DNA of 7,432 nucleotides, from assembly GCA_002385475.1 (NCBI GenBank), contig DGDO01000023.1, positions 1,955 to 9,386 of the forward strand. The letters run 5' to 3'. Below, piece after piece: positions 1 to 5,177 of the stretch; within the stretch, counting starts at the first letter, position 1; every line of letters begins with the position of its first letter. A program made the position numbers and the translations under genes. This DNA comes from Candidatus Sordicultor fermentans (lineage in GTDB: Bacteria; Atribacterota; Atribacteria; Atribacterales; Caldatribacteriaceae). The notes under the pieces were generated by a model, which worked only from the letters and a program-made list of their open reading frames with translations, was not told the origin of the DNA and did not search any database.

Positions 1-684
1 GAAGGCCCGGCAGTCCGGTTTAAATATTTGAGCCATGATGGAGAAGAAGGATATCCGGGCAACTTGCAGGTGAGCGTTACTTTTACTTTAACCGACGATA
101 ACGAATTGAAAATAAAATATCTGGCCACCACCGATAAACCTACAGTAGTTAATTTAACCAATCATAGTTATTTCAACCTTGCCGGAGAAGGTTCAGGTGA
201 TATCTTAGACCACGAGCTAATGATTGTGGCCGATAACTATACGCCTGCCGATGATACGCTTATTCCTACAGGAATTGCTCCAGTAGCGGGAACTCCTCTT
301 GATTTTACCACTCCCCACAAAATAGGAGAGCGGATTGGGGAGTTGATTCGGGAAGAGGGCGATGATCCTTTTAGAGGTTATGATCACAACTTTGTGCTCA
401 ATAACCAGACCGGAGAGTTGGCTTTAGCTGCTCGAGCAAAAGAATCCAGCACTGGCCGGGTAATGGAAGTTTACACTACTGAACCTGGAGTGCAGCTTTA
501 CACTGGAAATTGGGTGAACACTCGGGGGAAAGAGGGCAAGCTCTATGGACAATTTTCCGGTTTTTGCCTGGAGACTCAGCACTATCCTGATTCTCCTAAT
601 CATCCCGACTTCCCCTCCACGGTTTTAAGACCGGGTGAAGTTTATTCTACAGTAACTATTTACAAGTTTTTGGTGGAAGAATAG
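1..684 (+). CDS. galM: Aldose 1-epimerase (mutarotase), 5'-truncated by window edge
   Basis: Cytosolic enzyme that interconverts the alpha and beta anomers of free aldoses such as glucose or galactose. The reading frame is open from base 1 and 227 residues are visible; the family is usually about 340-350 residues, so roughly the first third lies outside the window. Family signatures are clear: DGEEGYPGNL near the left edge, NLTNHSYFNLAG with the expected catalytic-acid histidine at visible residue 55, YDHNFVL, PGVQLYTGN, and CLETQHYPDSPNH with the expected catalytic-base glutamate at visible residue 191, then the closing LRPGEVY. The TTG at 28 is only an internal codon, because homology extends through it from base 1. 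It is the first visible gene of a plus-strand sugar-uptake cluster, 55 nt before the URO-D-like gene, which suggests that the transported substrate is an aldose. No frameshift or missing motif is seen. Confidence 0.95.
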   Translation, partial: EGPAVRFKYLSHDGEEGYPGNLQVSVTFTLTDDNELKIKYLATTDKPTVVNLTNHSYFNLAGEGSGDILDHELMIVADNYTPADDTLIPTGIAPVAGTPLDFTTPHKIGERIGELIREEGDDPFRGYDHNFVLNNQTGELALAARAKESSTGRVMEVYTTEPGVQLYTGNWVNTRGKEGKLYGQFSGFCLETQHYPDSPNHPDFPSTVLRPGEVYSTVTIYKFLVEE

Positions 685-693
685 GTCAAATCC

Positions 694-723
694 TCCTCCC
701 CTGCCCCATGAGGCAGGGGAGGA
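694..723 (+). other. Perfect 12-bp stem-loop between galM and URO-D-like gene
   Basis: Arms 694-705 (TCCTCCCCTGCC) and 712-723 pair perfectly around a 6-nt loop, CCATGA. The stem is GC-rich and should be stable. It is followed by ATGGAGGAGAGG and not by a run of T, so it does not look like a classical intrinsic terminator in either direction. The right arm ends 2 nt before the Shine-Dalgarno region of the next gene. It could protect or define mRNA ends within the operon, or reduce read-through. The structure is seen directly; the role is inference. Confidence 0.7.
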
Positions 724-725
724 AT

Positions 726-732
726 GGAGGAG
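726..732 (+). promoter_or_regulatory. Shine-Dalgarno site of the URO-D-like gene
   Basis: GGAGGAG lies 7 nt before the ATG at 740 and fixes that start codon. It sits just outside the preceding stem-loop, so the stem leaves it accessible. Confidence 0.75.
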
Positions 733-739
733 AGGTGGG

Positions 740-1828
740 ATGAACTCCAGGGAAAGAGTGAAAATTGCTCTCGAGCATCGTGAACCAGACCGGGTGCCGG
801 TTACAGCCAGTTTTACTCCTGAATTTGCCCAGCGCCTGCGAAACTATTTTGGCTTACCTTCTCACTTTTCCAATCCTCATGGAGGAGAAATTCACGATTT
901 AGAAGAAACTCTGGGATTGGATATAATTCAGTATGCAGTAGGGATAGGTAACTCTTTCTACGCTTCAGAGGAGAGGGAATACATCTGCGATTGGGGAATA
1001 AGATGGCGGCAGGTAGAATATGAAACTCCCTTTGGAGTGGGTCACTATACTGAAATAGCTGAACATCCTTTAGCTGGTGATAAACTCTACCAGTATGTTC
1101 CTCCCGACCCTTACCGAGAGGAGCTTTACACTCCTTTAGGAAGGGTGATGGAAAAATATGGTGAAAAATATTTTATACTGGGAGTTACGGTATGCACTAT
1201 TTTTGAGGCTGCCTGGTATTTGCGGGGGATGGATCAATTACTTATGGATATGATAGAGGATGAAGAAAAAGCCAATTATGTTCTGGATATCCCTTTTCAT
1301 TTTCACTTAGAGGCGGCTAAAAGGCTGGTGGAAATGGGAGTTGATGGTATCTGGTTGGGAGACGATGTGGGTTCGCAGAAGGGGATGTTGATTTCTCCGG
1401 AGTTGTGGCGAAAATACTTGAAACCCCGAATGGCTACCATCTGCCGGGAATTAAAAAATATCAATCCCCATCTAAAAATCGCTTATCATAGCGATGGAAA
1501 TATTTACCCCATTATTCCTGAATTAATAGAAATAGGTATAGACGTTCTCAACCCTGTGCAGCCCCGGGCCATGGACCCCGCTTTTTTGAAAGAGCGCTAT
1601 GGAAATAAGCTCTCTTTCTGGGGGACTATTGATGAGCAACACACTCTTCCTTTTGGAACCACAGAAGAAGTAGAAAAAGAAACCCGGGAAAGACTGAAAG
1701 TGATGGCTCCGGGAGGAGGTTTTATTATTTCTCCCACCCATCACGTGCAGTTGGATACTCCTCTCGAGAATTTCCTTGCTTTTTTAGAAACGGTCAAAAA
1801 ATATGGTTACTATCCCCTCAGTTTTTAG
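740..1828 (+). CDS. Uroporphyrinogen decarboxylase (URO-D) superfamily protein, not HemE
   Basis: A 362-residue TIM-barrel-type protein of the superfamily that includes HemE and the cobamide methyltransferases MtaA/MtbA/CmuA. Typical marks are the opening SRERVKIALEHREPDRVPV, the AYHSDGN segment (H250, D252), WGTIDEQHTLPFGT (W294-D298-Q300), and PGGGFIISPTHHVQLDTP near the C terminus. It lacks the HemE N-terminal arginine motif around PxWxMRQAGRY, so heme synthesis is unlikely. It also lacks the H-x-C...C zinc site of MtaA-type methyltransferases, having H-S-D at that place and no late cysteine. Cytosolic. It lies between the epimerase and the sugar transporter on the same strand, so a role in metabolism of the imported compound is possible. 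No corrinoid protein is in view to support methyl transfer. The family is confident; the reaction is unknown. Confidence 0.9.
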   Translation: MNSRERVKIALEHREPDRVPVTASFTPEFAQRLRNYFGLPSHFSNPHGGEIHDLEETLGLDIIQYAVGIGNSFYASEEREYICDWGIRWRQVEYETPFGVGHYTEIAEHPLAGDKLYQYVPPDPYREELYTPLGRVMEKYGEKYFILGVTVCTIFEAAWYLRGMDQLLMDMIEDEEKANYVLDIPFHFHLEAAKRLVEMGVDGIWLGDDVGSQKGMLISPELWRKYLKPRMATICRELKNINPHLKIAYHSDGNIYPIIPELIEIGIDVLNPVQPRAMDPAFLKERYGNKLSFWGTIDEQHTLPFGTTEEVEKETRERLKVMAPGGGFIISPTHHVQLDTPLENFLAFLETVKKYGYYPLSF

Positions 1829-1843
1829 GGTAAAATAATAGTG

Positions 1844-1853
1844 AAGGAGGTGA
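1844..1853 (+). promoter_or_regulatory. Orphan full-length Shine-Dalgarno sequence
   Basis: AAGGAGGTGA is complementary over ten bases to the conserved 3' end of 16S rRNA. No ATG, GTG or TTG follows at a usable distance; the only start-like codon is the GTG inside the motif itself. It sits 76 nt before the ATG of the sugar-binding protein gene and just before an AT-rich stem. It may be a ribosome standby site, a relic, or chance. Confidence 0.45.
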
Positions 1854-1854
1854 A

Positions 1855-1911
1855 GGTTTTTAAATTTTTCGGGGAGTTAAAAATAGCTTTAAGTAGTTTA
1901 TATTTAAAACC
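1855..1911 (+). other. AT-rich stem in the leader of the sugar-binding protein gene
   Basis: Left arm 1855-1865 (GGTTTTTAAAT) pairs with right arm 1902-1911 (ATTTAAAACC): ten base pairs with one bulged T at 1861. The enclosed 36 nt include a weaker possible inner stem, TTTT (1866-1869) with AAAA (1880-1883). The stem begins 1 nt after the orphan SD (ends 1853) and ends 3 nt before the true SD, so folding would place the two close together. Most pairs are A-U, so stability is modest. Confidence 0.4.
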
Positions 1912-1914
1912 TAA

Positions 1915-1921
1915 AAGGAGG
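1915..1921 (+). promoter_or_regulatory. Shine-Dalgarno site of the sugar-binding protein gene
   Basis: AAGGAGG lies 8 nt before the ATG at 1930. It is a near-consensus site, in keeping with the high expression expected of a transporter binding protein. Confidence 0.85.
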
Positions 1922-1929
1922 TTTAACTC

Positions 1930-2922
1930 ATGAAAAGAACTCGTTGGTTAGTGGTGTTTCTGGTGATAGGTTTACTGGTATTGGGTAGTAGTTTTGCTTT
2001 TGCCGAGGGCAAGAGATTTGAAGGGATTAAAGTGCGTTTCTTCTGCGGAGGCGCTCCAGGAGATCCCTTTGCCAGCGTAGTTTATAAAGGGGCTCAGTTT
2101 GCCGAAGAAGACCTGGGATGCACTGTGGAATATGTCTTTTCCGGTTGGGATCCGGAGAGAATGGTGGTCCAGTTCAAAGAAGCAGTAGCTTCCGATGTGG
2201 ATGGTATTGCCATCATGGGGCACCCCGGTGATGATGCTCTGGAAACTCATATCGATGAAGCTTTCAGTAAAGGCATCATAGTGACTTCTCAAAATACCAC
2301 CCTTCCCCGGGCGGAAGAAAAGTATAAAGCTCGCGGATTTGGCTATGTAGGGCAGGAGCTTTATGAATCAGGAGTTACCCTGGGTAAGGGATGTGTGGAG
2401 ATGTTTGATTTAAAATCTGGAGATCGAGCTATGGTTTGGGGGTTGCTCTCTCAACCCACTCGAGGATTAAGAACCAAGGGAGTCATCGATGCTCTGGAAG
2501 AAGCAGGACTAACGGTAGACTACATAGAAATTTCTCCTGAGGTCAATGCCGATGCTCCTTTAGGAGTTCCGATTTTTACCGGTTATGTCTCTTCTCATCC
2601 TGATGTAAAATTGGTAGTTACCGACCATGGTTCTTTAACTGCTACTTTGCAGACTTTCTGCCAGGCTGCCGGTTTAGGACCGGATGATGTGGTAGGAGCT
2701 GGTTTTGACCTTTCATCTGCTACTTTGGAAGCTATTCGAAGTGGATATACCGATTTGGTTCTGGACCAGCAGCAATTTCTACAAGGCTATCTTCCCGTTT
2801 TGCAGCTGTGCATGACCATCAAGTATAAGTTTTCCGGACTTCACATTGACACCGGGTCAGGTTTGGTCCATGCTGGAAACGTGGAAGAAATTGCTCCTTT
2901 AGTAGAGGAGGGAATCAGATAA
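1930..2922 (+). CDS. Sugar ABC transporter periplasmic substrate-binding protein
   Basis: A 330-residue secreted protein of the periplasmic-binding-protein type I, ribose/galactose-binding-like family. Residues 1-25 form a signal peptide: basic MKRTRW, a hydrophobic stretch LVVFLVIGLLVLG, and an AFA cleavage motif before E26. There is no lipobox cysteine, so it should be a soluble periplasmic protein and not a lipoprotein. The mature part shows the expected pattern: an opening strand KVRFFCGGAPGDPF, then YKGAQFAEEDLG, a first-lobe end with DGIAIMGHPGD, a hinge-region GLLSQPTRGLRTKGVIDAL, and late VVGAGFDLSSATLEAIRSG and DLVLDQQQFLQGYLP segments. It captures the substrate and delivers it to the permease encoded downstream. 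The stop codon abuts the ATPase start, so the two are translated together. The sugar cannot be read from the sequence. Confidence 0.93.
   Translation: MKRTRWLVVFLVIGLLVLGSSFAFAEGKRFEGIKVRFFCGGAPGDPFASVVYKGAQFAEEDLGCTVEYVFSGWDPERMVVQFKEAVASDVDGIAIMGHPGDDALETHIDEAFSKGIIVTSQNTTLPRAEEKYKARGFGYVGQELYESGVTLGKGCVEMFDLKSGDRAMVWGLLSQPTRGLRTKGVIDALEEAGLTVDYIEISPEVNADAPLGVPIFTGYVSSHPDVKLVVTDHGSLTATLQTFCQAAGLGPDDVVGAGFDLSSATLEAIRSGYTDLVLDQQQFLQGYLPVLQLCMTIKYKFSGLHIDTGSGLVHAGNVEEIAPLVEEGIR
2905..2912 (+). promoter_or_regulatory. Shine-Dalgarno site deciding the TTG start of the ABC ATPase
   Basis: GAGGAGGG lies inside the end of the binding-protein gene, 10 nt before TTG 2923. The first in-frame ATG (2953) has no SD, so the TTG is the better start. 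Confidence 0.65.
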
Positions 2923-3756
2923 TTGGCTGACCCATCTGAAGTTCTGGTTAAAATGGTAAATATTTGCAAATCTTTTGGGCATGTAGAGGTATTGCGAGAC
3001 GTTAACTTTGAAGTAGGGTACAATGAAGTAGTAGGTCTTTTAGGAGACAACGGAGCTGGTAAATCTACCTTGATTAAGATTTTGACCGGAGTCCACCGTC
3101 CTGACCGGGGAGAGATCTACTGGAAAGGGCAGAAACTGGAAGATTACTCAGTTGCCAAAGCTCGAGAGCTGGGGATTGAGACTGTCTTTCAAGAAAGGGC
3201 CCTGTGTGAGCAGCATACTATATGGAGAAACATATTTATGGGAAGAGAAATAACCAAACCTGGGGGACTTATTGATATCCAGAGAGAAAGAGAAGAAACA
3301 GAAAGAATCATGAAAGAGCTTATGGGCTTCACTTCTTCTGCTCTCTCGGTAGATTCTGAAGTAAGAGGCCTCTCGGGGGGAGAAAAGCAAGGAGTAGCTA
3401 TTGCCCGAGCTCTGCATTTCCAGGCTGACCTTATCATCCTGGATGAGCCTACCACCGGTCTTTCTCTTTCTGAGACCCAGAAGGTGCTGAATTTTGTGGA
3501 AGATATCAAGAGACAGGGAAAATCTGCTATATTTATTACCCACAACATTTATCACGTTTATCCGGTGGCTGACCGCATAGTGATTCTGGATCGGGGTAGG
3601 GTGGTGGGTGAGTTCCAAAAAGCAGAGGTTACTCTCGAGGAATTGGTAGATAAATTATACCTGGTGGCTCAGACGGGAAGCCTTAATAATCGGGGAGAGG
3701 GGTCTTCACCTTCAGCTCCAGAAGGAAACAATGATCTTCAATCTCTCATGCCTTAA
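2923..3756 (+). CDS. Sugar ABC transporter ATP-binding protein (single ATPase domain)
   Basis: A 277-residue cytoplasmic ATPase that powers the sugar importer. All nucleotide-binding motifs are present: Walker A GDNGAGKST (41-49, K47), Q-loop in VFQERALCEQ, signature LSGGEKQ (150-156), Walker B LIILDEP with D174 and catalytic E175, and the switch histidine H207 in FITHN. The LSGGEKQ signature and the binding-protein and permease types fit the ribose/xylose-type importers (CUT2). RbsA-like members carry two fused ATPase domains in about 500 residues; this one has one domain, as in FrcA-like proteins, so it should act as a homodimer. The final 25 or so residues (NNRGEGSSPSAPEGNN) look disordered. 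It starts with TTG directly after the binding-protein stop codon (TAATTG), supported by an SD at 2905-2912. Confidence 0.93.
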   Translation: MADPSEVLVKMVNICKSFGHVEVLRDVNFEVGYNEVVGLLGDNGAGKSTLIKILTGVHRPDRGEIYWKGQKLEDYSVAKARELGIETVFQERALCEQHTIWRNIFMGREITKPGGLIDIQREREETERIMKELMGFTSSALSVDSEVRGLSGGEKQGVAIARALHFQADLIILDEPTTGLSLSETQKVLNFVEDIKRQGKSAIFITHNIYHVYPVADRIVILDRGRVVGEFQKAEVTLEELVDKLYLVAQTGSLNNRGEGSSPSAPEGNNDLQSLMP

Positions 3757-3807
3757 AGAAATTTGGATCTTTAACCTAGAACAGTTAGAACAAAGTTTTT
3801 AATATAA

Positions 3808-3847
3808 GGGTAGAGAAAGAACTTTTCAGATAATTCTTTCTCTACCC
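3808..3847 (+). other. Perfect 14-bp stem-loop between ATPase and permease genes
   Basis: Arms 3808-3821 (GGGTAGAGAAAGAA) and 3834-3847 (TTCTTTCTCTACCC) pair perfectly around a 12-nt loop. What follows is CTAAAATTCTGG, not a T-run, and on the opposite strand there is no T-run either, so it is a poor match to an intrinsic terminator. It occupies the middle of the 124-nt gap. Such elements can partly terminate transcription or stabilise upstream mRNA, which would lower permease output relative to the binding protein and ATPase. That role is inference. Confidence 0.75.
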
Positions 3848-3867
3848 CTAAAATTCTGGATTATAGT

Positions 3868-3874
3868 AGGGGGA
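3868..3874 (+). promoter_or_regulatory. Shine-Dalgarno site deciding the ATG start of the permease
   Basis: AGGGGGA is spaced 6 nt from ATG 3881 but only 3 nt from the TTG at 3878, which favours the ATG. Confidence 0.6.
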
Positions 3875-3880
3875 TTCTTG

Positions 3881-4843
3881 ATGAAAACGGAGCAAAGCTT
3901 TTTTTCTCGGCATCGGCTACAAGTTAGTGTTATGTTGGTTTTTCTGGGGGTTTTAGTCCTTTTTATTGTCGGTAGTCCTCAGACCTTTCTTTCTCCTAAC
4001 ATCTACTATGCTTTTATGTCCAATATCCCCTTTTTTGGTATTTTAGCGCTCTCTTTGACGCTGGTGGTAATATGCGGGGAGATGGACCTTTCTTTTCCCT
4101 CCATCATGGGGTTTGCCGGATATGTGTTTACTGTGGCTTTTCATGGTACTCAAAGTGTAGGATTGGCCTTGCTGATTTCTGTCCTGGTAGGATTGGGAGC
4201 AGGGTTGATGAACGGTTTGTTGATAGTAAAGTTAGACCTTCCTTCTCTCGTGGTGACCATTGGTACTCAATTCTTCTGGGCTGGTGTTACCCAGGTTTTA
4301 AGTGGAGGACTGGGAAAAACTTTAGTTCCTACCAAAGCCAGTCCCTTGTATCCAGTGCTCGTGGGTAGAATTGGAGGGAAACTGCCAGCTCAGATGCTCT
4401 GGATGGCGGCTATTGCTTTTATACTCTGGTTAATTTTGAATCATCACCGCTTTGGAGCTCATATTTATTTTACCGGTGACAATCCTCAAAGTGCCCGAGT
4501 CATGGGAGTTAATGTGGATCGGGTAAGAATGTTCGTTTTTACCCAAATGGGGGGTTTCGCTGCTTTTGCTGGAGTGTTGGCCAGTTTGGAAGTAGTTTAT
4601 TTTTGGCCTACTCTGGGGCAAGGGTACATGTTAAAAACCATGGCAGCCGTATTTCTGGGAGGAACTCCAGTAACCGGAGGAGTGGGAACGATTTTTGGTA
4701 CTTTTATGGGCTCTATAATCATCGGCATGTTGGAAGCAGGAATCATTGCTATGGGCATGACCGGATTCTGGACTCAACTGGTGTATGGTTTAATAATTGT
4801 GGTCTCTGTGGCTATGTATTCGGTTATGGGGAGGAGAAAGTAG
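3881..4843 (+). CDS. Sugar ABC transporter permease (RbsC/AraH-like)
   Basis: A 320-residue inner-membrane protein of the branched BPD_transp_2 family that forms the sugar channel, probably as a homodimer. About nine or ten hydrophobic segments are visible, the first near residues 15-32 (VSVMLVFLGVLVLFIVG). The family motif usually written GGIDLSVGS appears as GEMDLSFPS (66-74). The cytoplasmic coupling loop that contacts the ATPase is FGAHIYFTGDNPQSARVMGV (from F191). A late VFLGGTPVTGGVGTIFGTF is also typical. The upstream TTG at 3878 would add one residue; ATG 3881 has the better SD spacing. The gene ends GRRK-TAG, and its last 11 bases are also the antisense of the 3' arm of rnpB helix P1. 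There is no obvious terminator after it before rnpB. Confidence 0.93.
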   Translation: MKTEQSFFSRHRLQVSVMLVFLGVLVLFIVGSPQTFLSPNIYYAFMSNIPFFGILALSLTLVVICGEMDLSFPSIMGFAGYVFTVAFHGTQSVGLALLISVLVGLGAGLMNGLLIVKLDLPSLVVTIGTQFFWAGVTQVLSGGLGKTLVPTKASPLYPVLVGRIGGKLPAQMLWMAAIAFILWLILNHHRFGAHIYFTGDNPQSARVMGVNVDRVRMFVFTQMGGFAAFAGVLASLEVVYFWPTLGQGYMLKTMAAVFLGGTPVTGGVGTIFGTFMGSIIIGMLEAGIIAMGMTGFWTQLVYGLIIVVSVAMYSVMGRRK

Positions 4844-5177
4844 GCCTGTAAGCCGAGTTCTGTATTCCCCGCAGGGAACGACAACCATCTGTCTGGGGGG
4901 TTAGTTACCTAACCCCTCAAGCGGCCAACCCGAAGGTCAGCGAGCCACCTCATCCCTTCCTATTTGGCCTTGCTCCGGGTAGGGTTTGCCAAGCGCGCCA
5001 GTCACCTGGCGCCTGGTGAGCTCTTACCTCACCTTTTCACCCTTACCTTTTTTGGCGGTATCTTTTCTGTGGCACTTTCCGGGAGTCACCTCCCCTGGGC
5101 GTTACCCAGTACCCTGCTCTATGGAGCTCGGACTTTCCTCAGGATTCCTCCCGCGGTTGTCCGGCCTACTTTCTCCC
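4832..5177 (-). ncRNA. rnpB: RNase P catalytic RNA, class A, apparently lacking helix P12
   Basis: RNA subunit of RNase P, which cuts the 5' leader from pre-tRNAs. Read on the minus strand, the conserved blocks are GAGGAAAGTCCGAGCTCC (5140-5123), ACAGAAAAGATACCGCC (5070-5054), GGTAAGGGTGAAA (5047-5035), GGAGCAAGGCCAAATAGG, AGACAGATGGTTGTCG (4894-4879) and ACAGAACTCGGCTTA (4863-4849). Helices that I can pair are P1 (5163-5176/4833-4846, 14 bp), P2 (5155-5161/4880-4886), P4 with its bulged U (5127-5135/4850-4857), P6 pseudoknot GAGC/GCUC (5116-5119/4942-4945, a covariant of E. coli GGGC/GCCC), P13 (5028-5033/5015-5020), P14 (5006-5012/4995-5001, GUGA loop) and P18 (4909-4916/4897-4904, GUAA loop). 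P3 is short (CGGGA/UCCUG, GGAA loop). The tRNA-CCA-binding GGU (in CGGGUUGG) is kept. Where E. coli has the P12 hairpin there are only six A (5053-5048). The ends are set from P1 and may differ by a few nt. It is the last gene of the minus-strand unit. Confidence 0.95.

Noticed and set aside
28..684. Complete epimerase gene starting at TTG 28
   Set aside because: The frame is open from base 1 with family-like residues before the TTG, and the protein would lack about 120 N-terminal residues; it is a window-edge truncation.
694..723. Intrinsic terminator after galM
   Set aside because: Strong stem but no following T-run; the next bases are a purine-rich SD region. Kept as a stem-loop only.
740..1828. 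True uroporphyrinogen decarboxylase hemE
   Set aside because: The HemE N-terminal arginine motif is absent, the sequence is of the wider URO-D family type and the context is sugar transport, not heme synthesis.
3148..3618. 156-codon minus-strand frame opposite the ABC ATPase
   Set aside because: It is fully inside a gene with all ATPase motifs, has no recognisable domain and no SD; it is a shadow frame.
4935..4990. Altered tRNA-CCA-binding site in rnpB (GGC in CTTGGCAAACCC)
   Set aside because: That segment aligns with E. coli GGUAAACUCC of P10/P7, not with L15. The real L15 motif, CGGGUUGG, keeps GGU.
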